The position numbers and the translations under genes are program-made. Positions 24,131 to 32,652 of a DNA stretch of 64,000 nt are shown here, one piece after another (the stretch's first letter is position 1; each line of letters opens with the position of its first letter). Source of the stretch: Accumulibacter sp. (lineage in GTDB: Bacteria > Pseudomonadota > Gammaproteobacteria > Burkholderiales > Rhodocyclaceae); NCBI RefSeq assembly GCF_029255285.1, contig NZ_JAPUVI010000112.1:32963-96962 (forward strand), read 5' to 3'. The notes under the pieces are model-generated. The model saw only the letters and a program-made list of their open reading frames with translations. It was not told the DNA's origin and searched no databases.

Positions 24131-24784
24131 ATGATGCGGCTCGTCGTCCTCATCTCCGGCCGCGGCAGCAACCTGGCGGCGCTGCTCAGTGCCGCTGCCG
24201 CCGGTACGCTGCCGGCGCGCGTCGTCGGCGTACTCGCCAATTGCGCTGACGCGCCCGGCCTCGAGACGGCGAGCGCGGCCGGAGTTCCGACGCGCGCCCT
24301 GGATCATCGCCTGTTCGCCGATCGTGAAGCCTTCGATACGGCGCTTGCCGAAGCGATCGATGGCTTCGCGCCCGACCTCGTCGTGCTGGCGGGCTTCATG
24401 CGGATCCTCGGCGATCGTTTCGTACGCCGTTACGCGGGACGGCTGATCAATATTCATCCCTCTCTGTTGCCGGCCTTTCCCGGTTTGCACACGCACCGGC
24501 GGGCGCTCGCCGAGGGAGTGCGGGTGCATGGGTGCACGGTGCACTTCGTAACGCCTGAGCTGGACCACGGCCCGATCATCGTGCAGGCCGCCGTACCGGT
24601 GCTCGACACCGACGACGAGGCGGCGCTGGCGGCGCGTGTGCTGGCCCAGGAACACCGGATCTATCCGCTGGCGATACGCTGGTTCGCCGATGGCCGTCTG
24701 CGCTTGTGCGACGGACGTGTCCTGCTCGCGTCGGTACAGAGCGACGGCGGCGTGCTGATCGCGCCCCAGCTCGTCGCGGTGTGA
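24131..24784 (+). CDS. purN: Phosphoribosylglycinamide formyltransferase
   Basis: Transfers a formyl group from 10-formyl-tetrahydrofolate to GAR in purine synthesis. The 217-residue protein has LISGRGSNL near 8 (phosphate loop), the catalytic Asn-His in NIHPSLLPAFPGLHTHRRAL near 110, and the Asp in TPELDHGPIIVQ near 145. It starts 3 bases after the DedA stop and is the second gene of a run reaching to the MscS gene. The second codon is also ATG. Confidence 0.95.
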   Translation: MMRLVVLISGRGSNLAALLSAAAAGTLPARVVGVLANCADAPGLETASAAGVPTRALDHRLFADREAFDTALAEAIDGFAPDLVVLAGFMRILGDRFVRRYAGRLINIHPSLLPAFPGLHTHRRALAEGVRVHGCTVHFVTPELDHGPIIVQAAVPVLDTDDEAALAARVLAQEHRIYPLAIRWFADGRLRLCDGRVLLASVQSDGGVLIAPQLVAV

Positions 24785-24797
24785 GCCAGTCGGCGCC

Positions 24798-25829
24798 ATG
24801 CCTTTCGTCCTGATCATTGCGTTCGCCGCGTCGCTCGGCGTGCATGGCCTGGTGCTTTTCGGTCCGGATCTCGACCTGTCGCTGGCCAGTGACCCCCCGC
24901 CGCTGGTCGTCGAACTGCCGCCATCGGTGAAGGCTTTACCGCCCGTCGAGTTGCCGGCCAAGCCGGTCGCCCAGGCCGTGGCCACCAAACGGCGGCCGTT
25001 GGCGCGCAAAGCCTCACCGTCGGGCAGGCGCCCGCCAGCGCTCAGCGCGCCAGATTCCTCGTCGGCGACCGCCGAGCCTCCTCCCGGATCGGAGGGCGTG
25101 CGGCCAGCCGATGGCGAGCCGGTGGCGGAATCGGACGGCGAGAGTGCGGCTCCACCAACAGAGACGACGCCGCCGGCGCCACCGACAGCGTCGCCGCGTC
25201 TCCCGGCAAAGGGGGAGATACGTTACCGTATCGATCGTGGTGACCAGGGTTTTCAGATCGGCTATTCGATACACGAGTGGGAGGTCGTAGACGGGTCCTA
25301 CCGCATCACGGCGGTCACCGAAACGAGCGGTCTGGTGTGGTTGTTCAAGCCGCTGCGTCTCGAAGTCGAGAGCCGTGGCCGGATGACCGCCAGCGGACTG
25401 GTTCCCGAACGATTCGTGACTCGCCAAAAGGGTCGCGAGACCAGCGAGCAGACCGACTTCGACTGGGCGGAGGGCCTGTTGCGGATGCCTAACCGACCAG
25501 AACAGGCCTTGATGCCCGGTACGCAGGATCTGTTGTCCTTCAACTACCAACTTGGCCTGATCACTGACCTCGTATCGGGCAGCAGCCTGTCGATCGTCAC
25601 CGGCAAGAAGTACTCGGTTTATCGCATCGAAGTGCTCGGCGACGAGCAGGTGGAGACGCCGGCCGGGACCTTCCGCTGTCTCCACCTGCGCGTTCCGGGC
25701 GTGCCGATGACCGAGATCTGGCTGGCCTACGATCGCTCGCTGTTACCGGTGAAGATTCAGCATACCGACCGCAAGGGCGATCTTTTCGTGCAGGTCGCAA
25801 CGGCCATCGACTTGACTCAGGAGCCTTGA
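24798..25829 (+). CDS. DUF3108 domain protein with proline-rich linker
   Basis: A 343-residue probable membrane-anchored periplasmic protein. Residues 1-20 form an uncleaved helix (PFVLIIAFAASLGVHGLVLF), 35-135 are a Pro/Ala/Glu-rich linker resembling that of TonB, and 140-343 form a DUF3108 domain (EIRYRIDRGDQGFQIGYSIH, VESRGRMTASGLVPERF, VETPAGTFRCLHLRV). The domain is beta-rich; its ligand is unknown. Its stop overlaps the start of the next gene. Confidence 0.82.
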   Translation: MPFVLIIAFAASLGVHGLVLFGPDLDLSLASDPPPLVVELPPSVKALPPVELPAKPVAQAVATKRRPLARKASPSGRRPPALSAPDSSSATAEPPPGSEGVRPADGEPVAESDGESAAPPTETTPPAPPTASPRLPAKGEIRYRIDRGDQGFQIGYSIHEWEVVDGSYRITAVTETSGLVWLFKPLRLEVESRGRMTASGLVPERFVTRQKGRETSEQTDFDWAEGLLRMPNRPEQALMPGTQDLLSFNYQLGLITDLVSGSSLSIVTGKKYSVYRIEVLGDEQVETPAGTFRCLHLRVPGVPMTEIWLAYDRSLLPVKIQHTDRKGDLFVQVATAIDLTQEP

Positions 25830-27088
25830 AGTTGCGCTTCTCAACCGCTCTTTTTCGGCATGCGGAAAAACTGTTGTCTGATCTGCTCGGCTCGGGTTTT
25901 CCGGCCGACCTGGTGGTTGCCAACTATTTTCGGCAGCACCGCGAACTCGGTCACGCTGACCGTGGTTTCGTCGCGGAAACCGTTTTCACCGTGTTGCGCC
26001 GCAAACGTTCGCTGGCAGCGCGCTGTGCCGAAGAGGTGAGCTCGCGGCGGCTGTTGCTGGCAGCGCTGGCTTGTCTGCAGGGAATGAACCGGCGACAGCT
26101 GGCGGAGGTGATGACCGAATCCGAGAGCAAGTGGTTGGCGCACGCCAAGGGGGTAAAGGTCAACGATCTGCCGGCCGCCGTGCGGCTCGATCTGCCGGAC
26201 TGGCTCTACGCCTTGTTGAACGAGCAGTACGCCAGCGAAGAAGTCGAACGTCTGGCGGCCGGGTTCAATCGGCCGGCACCGCTCGATCTGCGCGTCAATT
26301 CGCTCAAGACCGGGCGCCAGGAGGTGTTGACGCGTCTGCGCTCCGACGGCCTGGCCGCCGAGCCCTGCCCGTATTCGCCGCTCGGCATTCGCCTGGCGGG
26401 CAAGCCGGCACTGTCGAAGTACCCCTTGTTCCTAGACGGCAGCATCGAAGTGCAGGACGAAGGCAGCCAGTTGCTCGGCTTCCTGCTGCAGCCCAGACGT
26501 GGCGAGATGGTGGCCGATTTCTGCGCCGGTGCCGGCGGCAAGACCTTGCTGCTGGGCGCCCTGATGCGCTCGCAGGGCCGCCTCTACGCCTTCGATGTCG
26601 CCGAACGGCGGCTGGCCAAGCTGAAGCCGCGGCTGGCGCGCTCCGGCCTGTCGAATGTCCATCCGCTGCGCATCGATTCGGAGCGCGACATCAAGATCCG
26701 GCGACTGGCTGGCAAGCTGGACCGCGTGCTGGTCGATGCGCCGTGTTCCGGTCTTGGAACGCTGCGCCGCAATCCGGATCTCAAGTGGCGGCAGACGGCG
26801 GCCAGCGTTGCCGATCTGAGCGCCAAGCAGACGGCGATTCTGGCTGCCGCCGCAACGCTCGTCAAACCGGGCGGGCGGCTCGTCTACGCGACCTGCAGTC
26901 TGCTCGAGGCGGAAAACGAAGCGGTGGTCGGGGCTTTCCTGGCGCAACACTCCGAGTTCGTTGATTGCCGCGCGCAGGAAATTCTCGGTCAGCAGGAAAT
27001 CACGATCGATTGCGGCAAACGCCTGCGCCTGTCGCCGCACCGGCACGGGACCGATGCCTTCTATGCCGCGGTGATGGAGAGAAAATGA
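25826..27088 (+). CDS. RsmB/NOP2/Sun-family RNA m5C methyltransferase
   Basis: A 420-residue SAM-dependent methyltransferase acting on RNA cytosine C5. An N-terminal NusB-like/adaptor part (1-140) is followed by the Rossmann catalytic domain: DFCAGAGGKTLLLGAL near 234, VDAPCSGLGTLRRNPDLKW with the motif IV Cys near 310, and VYATCSLLEAENEAVV with the motif VI nucleophile Cys near 357. The start is TTG 25826, overlapping the previous stop as TTGA, preceded by CAGGAG. Which rRNA or tRNA site it modifies is uncertain, so no symbol is given. Confidence 0.9.
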   Translation: MKLRFSTALFRHAEKLLSDLLGSGFPADLVVANYFRQHRELGHADRGFVAETVFTVLRRKRSLAARCAEEVSSRRLLLAALACLQGMNRRQLAEVMTESESKWLAHAKGVKVNDLPAAVRLDLPDWLYALLNEQYASEEVERLAAGFNRPAPLDLRVNSLKTGRQEVLTRLRSDGLAAEPCPYSPLGIRLAGKPALSKYPLFLDGSIEVQDEGSQLLGFLLQPRRGEMVADFCAGAGGKTLLLGALMRSQGRLYAFDVAERRLAKLKPRLARSGLSNVHPLRIDSERDIKIRRLAGKLDRVLVDAPCSGLGTLRRNPDLKWRQTAASVADLSAKQTAILAAAATLVKPGGRLVYATCSLLEAENEAVVGAFLAQHSEFVDCRAQEILGQQEITIDCGKRLRLSPHRHGTDAFYAAVMERK

Positions 27089-28446
27089 ACGAAAAAGAGA
27101 TGTTTGCCTTGTTGGTCGGACTCTGGCGTGATCTGCGCGATCCCGGTTTTCTCTGGCAGGTGGTGGCACTCGCGGCCTGTCTGCTGCTTGCCTGGGGCTT
27201 GTCGCGCTATGGGCAGCGGCGCGAATTTGCGCGCTCGCGGACCGATCACGGCGTGTTGCGCAGCTTCGGCACCGGCAGTCTGAAGCGCGTTGCTTTTCCC
27301 CTGCTTGCCCTGGTGTTCGTTCTCGTCGTACGCAAGGCATTCAGATACTGGCACTGGGGACCGATCAGCCTGCTCGATCTGGCGCTGCCGCTGCTGCTCT
27401 CGCTGGCGCTGGTGCGGGCGGCGATCTACATCTTGCGCCACGCTTTCCAGGCCGGCAGCTTGCTGGCGAGTTCCGAGCGCTTCATCGGCATGGGCATATG
27501 GTTCTGCCTGGCGCTCTACATTACCGGACTGGCGGAACCGATCGTCGAGTTGCTCGAGCAGGTGACTTTCACGGCCGGCAAACAGAAGCTGGATCTCTGG
27601 ACCTTGCTCACCGGCCTGGTGACGGTGTGCGTCACGGTTCTGGTGGCTCTCTGGCTCTCGGGCGAGATCGAGAATCGTGTGCTGGCGAACGACAAGCTCG
27701 ATGCCAATACGCGTGTCGTCCTGGGCCGCCTGGTCAAGGCCGTGCTGTCGGTCATCGCACTGTTGCTCAGCCTGTCCATCGTCGGTATCGACATGACTGC
27801 CTTGTCGGTGTTCAGTGGTGCGCTGGCTGTGGGTCTCGGACTCGGTTTGCAGAAGATCGCCAGCAACTACGTCAGTGGCTTCATTCTCCTGCTCGACCGT
27901 TCGGTATGCATCGGCCACCTGGTCGCCATCGACGCCACGACTTCCGGTGTGGTGACGCAGATTACCGCACGCTATACCGTCGTGCGCACGCTCACCGGTA
28001 CCGAGGTCATCATTCCGAACGAATACCTGGTATCGAACATCGTGCGCAACGAGTCGTTTACCGATTCGCGCCTGCGTGTCACCATCTCGATTCAGGTAGC
28101 CTACGGGACCGACCTTGAGCAGGCGATGCGGCTCATGCGCGAGGCCGCACAGGCACAGCCCAGGGTGCTCACCGATCCGCCACCGCAAGCTTTACTGAGC
28201 GCTTTCGCCGATAGCGGCATCAACCTTGAACTCGGCTTCTGGATTGGCGATCCGCAGGAGGGAACCGGCGGCGTTCGCTCGGCGATCAACCTGGCGATCT
28301 GGCGTAGCTTTCGCGACGAAGGTATCGAGATTCCGTTCCCGCAGCGCGAAGTTCGTGTCGTCGGCAGTGTGCCCACGGTCACTTCGCCAAGAACGCGCCC
28401 TGATCTCGCCGGCCAAGAAAACTCGCCGGCAGTGGGCGGGGGCTAA
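27085..28446 (+). CDS. Mechanosensitive channel, MscS family (large)
   Basis: A 453-residue inner-membrane protein with extra N-terminal helices before the channel. Helices lie at about 16-35, 60-80, 95-115, 130-150 and 175-195. The MscS pore helix and beta domain follow: SVFSGALAVGLGLGLQKIAS near 245, NYVSGFILLLDRSVCIGHLV, and TEVIIPNEYLVSNIVRN near 310. Likely a turgor or ion channel. ATG 27085 overlaps the methylase stop (ATGA); the frame upstream lies in the methylase and is not used. Confidence 0.92.
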   Translation: MNEKEMFALLVGLWRDLRDPGFLWQVVALAACLLLAWGLSRYGQRREFARSRTDHGVLRSFGTGSLKRVAFPLLALVFVLVVRKAFRYWHWGPISLLDLALPLLLSLALVRAAIYILRHAFQAGSLLASSERFIGMGIWFCLALYITGLAEPIVELLEQVTFTAGKQKLDLWTLLTGLVTVCVTVLVALWLSGEIENRVLANDKLDANTRVVLGRLVKAVLSVIALLLSLSIVGIDMTALSVFSGALAVGLGLGLQKIASNYVSGFILLLDRSVCIGHLVAIDATTSGVVTQITARYTVVRTLTGTEVIIPNEYLVSNIVRNESFTDSRLRVTISIQVAYGTDLEQAMRLMREAAQAQPRVLTDPPPQALLSAFADSGINLELGFWIGDPQEGTGGVRSAINLAIWRSFRDEGIEIPFPQREVRVVGSVPTVTSPRTRPDLAGQENSPAVGGG

Positions 28447-28460
28447 TGTTGCCCGGAGCT

Positions 28461-28661
28461 TCAGTGCAAGTGGCGACGTCGGTTGGCAAGCAGCCGGCGT
28501 CGTGCCAAGTACAGCACGATTGCCGCGCCGGCCGCAATCAGCGAAGCCTTGAACAGATTTACCTCGCCCGCGATGAGTACGTCAGCCGCGGCAATCGCGA
28601 CAAAGATGCCGAAACCTTCGGCGATCGGGAAACGGACAGGCGACCCGGCCACCGCGCTCAC
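28461..28661 (-). CDS. Small membrane protein, unknown
   Basis: A 66-residue protein with two hydrophobic helices at about 15-32 (AEGFGIFVAIAAADVLIAG) and 36-52 (LFKASLIAAGAAIVLYLA) and an Arg/His-rich tail (RRRLLANRRRHLH). Start GTG 28661 overlaps the stop of a 52-residue frame upstream as GTGA, which supports both. No family recognised; the positive tail suggests a cytoplasmic C-terminus. Confidence 0.55.
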   Translation of the reverse strand: MSAVAGSPVRFPIAEGFGIFVAIAAADVLIAGEVNLFKASLIAAGAAIVLYLARRRLLANRRRHLH

Positions 28662-28816
28662 TTGTCGGTGCGGGCTCGATGTGGCGGATCACCGAAACAA
28701 CGGCCCGCACAGCCGTCGTCTTCAGCCTGCTCGATGGGCGTCGCCAGGTCGTCGGCGAAGAAGTGCTGGCGTGTGGTGGCGAGCAAGCGCTCGCTGATGA
28801 GTAGGAATTCGTTCAC
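28658..28816 (-). CDS. Small protein of 52 residues, unknown
   Basis: Begins at GTG 28816 with GAGGG seven bases upstream: MNEFLLISERLLATTRQHFF, then ADDLATPIEQAEDDGCAGRC, ending in DPPHRARTDK. It is mostly soluble, acidic in the middle, with two cysteines four apart. Its stop overlaps the start of the small membrane protein. It sits directly downstream of the RstB-like kinase gene on the same strand. No family recognised. Confidence 0.5.
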   Translation of the reverse strand: MNEFLLISERLLATTRQHFFADDLATPIEQAEDDGCAGRCFGDPPHRARTDK

Positions 28817-28897
28817 TTCGTGCCCTCGATCGCTCTTTACTGCCAGCGGAAAGCGTGATCATAGCGGCCCTTCGCTGGCGAGTCTGCAGCGATTGCG

Positions 28898-30301
28898 TCA
28901 GCTTTCGGTGACGCTTTGTGACAGTGGCCAACGTAGCGTGAAGCGGGCGCCGCCGAGCGGCGAGGCGCCAGCGCTGGCCGTGCCACCGTGTTGTTCGAGC
29001 ACCAGCCGGGCGATCGCCAGACCCAGGCCATAGCCACCGGTCGCTCGGTCGCGCGAGCGGTCGAGTCGGGTAAAGGCCGAGAAGACGCGCTCTCGCTCTT
29101 CCGGCGGGATGCCGATACCGTCGTCGTCGACGTGCAAGGCGATGTGCTGGCCGACCATCTCGGCACTTACCCGGATGCGCGTTCTGGCGTACTTGATGGC
29201 GTTGCGCAGCAGGTTGGTGACCGCGTAAGGCATGCTCCGCGAGTCGAGTTCGACATGCTGCGCGGGCGGTAGGGCCGATGTGTCTACCATGAGCTCGAGA
29301 TGGCGTCCGAGCAACCGATTGGCCGCCACCTGTTGCGCGAGCCATGGACCGAACTCGACGGCGCTCAACTGAAGTTCCGGCTGCTCGCGTTCGAAGCGGG
29401 CGTAGGTCAGACTGGAGTCGATCAAGCTGTCGAGTTCGTCGAGGTCGGCTTCCATCAGTCGCCAGAGCCGCTCGCGTTCGCCCGGTTCTTCGGTCTCGGC
29501 CAGCATCTCGAGTGCGAAACGCAGGCGTGCGATCGGCGTTCGCAATTCGTGCGAAATGGCGCTGGAAAGCTCCTTCTGGGTGGCGATCAGACGCTGAATT
29601 CGCTCCGCCATGCCGTTAAGGGTTTCCGCGAGAGGTCCGAAAGCGCTGCTGCGCATCGTCGGCGCACGCGCTTCGAAGAGTCCCTCTCCGAGTGCCCGCG
29701 TCGTCTGACGCATCGCTTCCAAATCGCGCCAGACCGGGTGTACCCACAGCCAGACGACGATCGCCAGGCACAGACCGATCAGGCTCCAGGTGAGCAGGCG
29801 GATGCGCAAATCGAGCGGGATACCCTTCCGGTAGTCCGGGTCGCGCTCGGGCGAGATCGGGCCGACCATCAGAATCTGCGGCGTCTGTTTGAGGCGGTGA
29901 TAGAGAATCTCGCCCTGTGCGTCGATGGCCAGTTCGCCGTCGTCGAGTTTGGCGGCCTGTGGCGGTGGCAGGTTCAGGGTCCAGCGGTCGACGATGTCCA
30001 GTTTGTAAGAGAACTTCCTGTCCAGCGCCTCTATCGTTTTTGGCCACTCCGAGCGTGGCTTGCGGAACAGTTCGTCCTCGATGAGGACGATCGTGCCACG
30101 CATGAAACGGCGGGTGTAGTCGTCGGTAATGCCCTTGACGGCAGTCGAAATGACGAAGTCGGCGAAGATCGCAATGGCCACGAACGAGCCCATGACCAGC
30201 AGGTAAAAGTTGAAGAACAGCCGCGATAGGCTGTAGCGTCCGCGCCACGGCGCCGGCGTAGTGTTGCCGAGCAGGGCGAGCAGCCGGCTACTGCCAGTCA
30301 T
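28898..30301 (-). CDS. Sensor histidine kinase, RstB-like
   Basis: A 467-residue inner-membrane kinase. Helix 1 at about 27-52 (RLFFNFYLLVMGSFVAIAIF), a periplasmic domain of about 120 residues, helix 2 near 175-195, HAMP, HisKA with phospho-His in SSAISHELRTPIARLRFALE near 253, and HATPase_c with NLLRNAIKYA, DDDGIGIPPEER and GGYGLGLAIARLV. It overlaps the response regulator gene by 14 bases, so they form one operon, regulator first. The signal is unknown. Confidence 0.92.
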   Translation of the reverse strand: MTGSSRLLALLGNTTPAPWRGRYSLSRLFFNFYLLVMGSFVAIAIFADFVISTAVKGITDDYTRRFMRGTIVLIEDELFRKPRSEWPKTIEALDRKFSYKLDIVDRWTLNLPPPQAAKLDDGELAIDAQGEILYHRLKQTPQILMVGPISPERDPDYRKGIPLDLRIRLLTWSLIGLCLAIVVWLWVHPVWRDLEAMRQTTRALGEGLFEARAPTMRSSAFGPLAETLNGMAERIQRLIATQKELSSAISHELRTPIARLRFALEMLAETEEPGERERLWRLMEADLDELDSLIDSSLTYARFEREQPELQLSAVEFGPWLAQQVAANRLLGRHLELMVDTSALPPAQHVELDSRSMPYAVTNLLRNAIKYARTRIRVSAEMVGQHIALHVDDDGIGIPPEERERVFSAFTRLDRSRDRATGGYGLGLAIARLVLEQHGGTASAGASPLGGARFTLRWPLSQSVTES

Positions 30302-31010
30302 GTTTGCTGAACAGGTAGCCTTTGCCGCGCACCGTCTTGATTCGCGTCGGGTTTTCCGGATCGTCGCCGAGCTTGCGACGCAGCCGGGAAATGCGGGCGT
30401 CGATCGAGCGGTCCAGCCCGTCGAAACCGATGCCGCGCAATTCCTGCAGAAGATCGTCGCGCGACAGGATGCTGCCGGCGTGGCGGGCGAGCAGCCAGAG
30501 CAGGTCGAACTCGGCCGTCGTCAGGTCGATACTGTCGTCGCCCAAAAAGCTGCTGCGCGTCGCCTGGCTGATCCGGAAGCGGCCGAACGCCAGTTCGGCC
30601 GGTTCACCCGGGTCGGCGCCTTCGACGGGTGCCCCCCCCGGCGCGGCTGGCGCCCGGCGCAGCAAGGCCTTGATGCGCGCCAGCAGGAGGCGTGGTTGAA
30701 CGGGCTTGGCGATGTAGTCATCGGCACCCAGTTCGAGGCCGAAGATCTGGTCGAATTCCTCGTCACGCGCCGTGAACATCAGAATCACGCCGCTGTACTG
30801 ACTGCGAACGGCACGGCAGACCGCGAAACCGTCCTTGCCCGGCAGCATGACGTCGAGAATGACCAGGTCAGGACGTTCGCTGAGAATGCGCGTCTCGGCG
30901 GTGTCACCTCGACCTTCCACCATGACTTCGAAGTTGTTCTTGCGCAGGTATTCAGCAGTCAGTTCAGCGAGGCGTTCGTCGTCCTCGACCAGCAGGATTC
31001 GTGTTTTCAT
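30288..31010 (-). CDS. Response regulator, OmpR/PhoB type, RstA-like
   Basis: A 240-residue regulator. Receiver domain 1-118 with acidic pair EDDE near 9-12, phospho-Asp in VILDVMLPGKDG near 53, the Thr in FTARD, and the Lys in YIAKPVQP. A C-terminal winged helix at about 145-236 (LTTAEFDLLWLLARHAGSIL, then RSIDARISRLRRKLG, KTVRGKGYLF) follows. Pairs with the adjacent kinase. The PVQP after the lysine is typical of the RstA branch. Confidence 0.93.
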   Translation of the reverse strand: MKTRILLVEDDERLAELTAEYLRKNNFEVMVEGRGDTAETRILSERPDLVILDVMLPGKDGFAVCRAVRSQYSGVILMFTARDEEFDQIFGLELGADDYIAKPVQPRLLLARIKALLRRAPAAPGGAPVEGADPGEPAELAFGRFRISQATRSSFLGDDSIDLTTAEFDLLWLLARHAGSILSRDDLLQELRGIGFDGLDRSIDARISRLRRKLGDDPENPTRIKTVRGKGYLFSKHDWQ

Positions 31011-31623
31011 CGTTCTATGATAGCCGGTTGTCGGCGCGCGATAAACGGTTCTGCCGTTTTCTGCCGGTGACCAGCGACCAGCCGGGCGACCAGCAGAGAG
31101 GAATGGTCAACGTCGGCCAATGCGGCGGGTCGCCTGGCTTAGCCAACGATCTGATGATCGTCGATCCGACCCCAGGGCGGTGGAGCCTCGCGACGGGGCG
31201 TCGTCCTTGCCAGAAGCGCGGCGCGCATTCCCCCTGCCGCGGGTCGGGTCAGTGAGCGCGGCAGGAGGTCCGGCATCCACGCGGCGAAACAACCCGCAGG
31301 GCCGTCGGACAAAATTCGATTGGGCTGCTATCATCGCCTCCCGCACAGTTGCTGCTGGCCTTGGCGTGGCGCAGTTGTTGCCTCCAGCTTTGCCCATTCA
31401 ACCGATCTATTCCGGCCGGTGGTTTACCCAGTGCCTCGGCTTTCATTCTGGTCTCCAGGTTTGCACTCAGGATTGCCACAACGCTTTTCTTCGACGAGTC
31501 ACACGTGCCCATGACTGCCTGCCTGGTCGTCCCGGCAGTGTTTCCGGGACGTCGTCCAAGCGCATCGGGCCGCGCGCGGCCGGTCGTTGCCATGACAAGC
31601 ACGAGAGTTCGAAAGCGGCGCGC
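31011..31623. other. Long intergenic region between divergent signalling and sugar-nucleotide genes
   Basis: 613 bases without a supported gene. Frames crossing it are Arg/Ser/Pro-rich shadows. A weak promoter-like TATCAT occurs at 31329-31334 with CGGACA 17 bases upstream. The only clear structure is the hairpin at 31528-31551. The length suggests a long leader or regulatory region for the epimerase operon. Confidence 0.5.
31528..31551 (+). promoter_or_regulatory. Perfect 8-bp hairpin in the leader of the uronic-acid operon
   Basis: CGTCCCGG (31528-31535) and CCGGGACG (31544-31551) flank an 8-base loop, 72 bases before the epimerase ATG. No T-run follows. A possible attenuator or RNA-stability element. 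Confidence 0.35.
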
Positions 31624-32652
31624 ATGAAACTCCTCGTCACCGGTGTCGCCGGTTTCATCGGCATGCACGTCGCCCAAAGGTTTCTTAGGCGCGGCGACAG
31701 CGTGGTCGGCATCGACAACCTCAACGATTACTACGATGTCCATCTCAAGCGTTCCCGCCTGGCCTGCCTGACCGGGCAGGGCGATTTCCGCTTCATCGCG
31801 CTGGATGTCGCCGACCGGCCGGCGATGGCCGGATTGTTCGCCAGCGAAGGCTTCGAGCGGGTCACCCATCTGGCGGCGCAAGCCGGTGTGCGTTACTCGC
31901 TGCTCAATCCGCATGCCTACGTACACAGCAACCTGCTCGGCTTCGTGAACGTGCTCGAAGGTTGCCGCCAGCAACGGGTTCAACACCTGGTGTATGCCTC
32001 GAGTTCCAGCGTCTATGGCGGCAACACACGGCTGCCCTTCGCCGAGCGCGACAACGTCGACCATCCGGTCAGCCTCTACGCGGCAACCAAGAAGGCCAAC
32101 GAGTTGCTGGCGCACACCTATAGCCACCTCTATCGCCTGCCGACGACCGGCCTGCGCTTCTTTACCGTCTACGGTCCCTGGGGCCGTCCCGACATGGCTC
32201 CTTTTCTGTTCACCCGGGCGATCCTTGAAGGTCGGCCGATCGACGTATTCAACCACGGCCGCATGCGGCGCGACTTCACCTACGTCGACGACGTCGTCGA
32301 AGCCGTACTGAGAGTCCATGACCGGGTGGCCGAGCCGGATCCGGGGTATTCGGCGTCGGCGCCCGATCCGGCGACCAGCGATGCGCCATACCGGGTGTTC
32401 AACGTGGGCAATCGTCAACCGGTGGCGCTGATGGACTTCATCGGCTGCCTCGAGCAGTGCCTTGGGCGGGTGGCCGAGAAACGGCTGCTCGCTGCGCAAC
32501 CCGGGGACGTGCCGGCGACCTGTGCCGACACCTCTGCCCTGGATAGATGGATCGGCTTTGCGCCGGACACACCGCTGGCCGACGGCATAGGGCGTTTCGT
32601 CGATTGGTATCGGCGTTATTACAAAATCCGAATGGAAGCGAGCTGCGGATGA
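31624..32652 (+). CDS. UDP-glucuronate 4-epimerase-like NAD-dependent epimerase
   Basis: A 342-residue short-chain dehydrogenase/epimerase. NAD-binding [14 protein letters not shown] near 7, the family-specific [16 protein letters not shown] near 36, [19 protein letters not shown] near 83, catalytic Ser in [10 protein letters not shown] and the YAATK catalytic Tyr-Lys near 148, and [14 protein letters not shown] near 180. These match the UDP-GlcA/UDP-GalA epimerase branch. Its stop overlaps the UDP-glucose dehydrogenase start, so the pair makes UDP-GlcA and UDP-GalA for acidic exopolysaccharide. ATG 31624 is the clear start. Confidence 0.93.
   Translation: MKLLVTGVAGFIGMHVAQRFLRRGDSVVGIDNLNDYYDVHLKRSRLACLTGQGDFRFIALDVADRPAMAGLFASEGFERVTHLAAQAGVRYSLLNPHAYVHSNLLGFVNVLEGCRQQRVQHLVYASSSSVYGGNTRLPFAERDNVDHPVSLYAATKKANELLAHTYSHLYRLPTTGLRFFTVYGPWGRPDMAPFLFTRAILEGRPIDVFNHGRMRRDFTYVDDVVEAVLRVHDRVAEPDPGYSASAPDPATSDAPYRVFNVGNRQPVALMDFIGCLEQCLGRVAEKRLLAAQPGDVPATCADTSALDRWIGFAPDTPLADGIGRFVDWYRRYYKIRMEASCG

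Noticed and set aside
31120-31623. In-frame N-terminal extension of the epimerase by 168 residues
   Set aside because: The extension is Arg/Pro-rich and precedes the canonical [13 protein letters not shown] start, which begins the NAD fold. No family member has such a domain.
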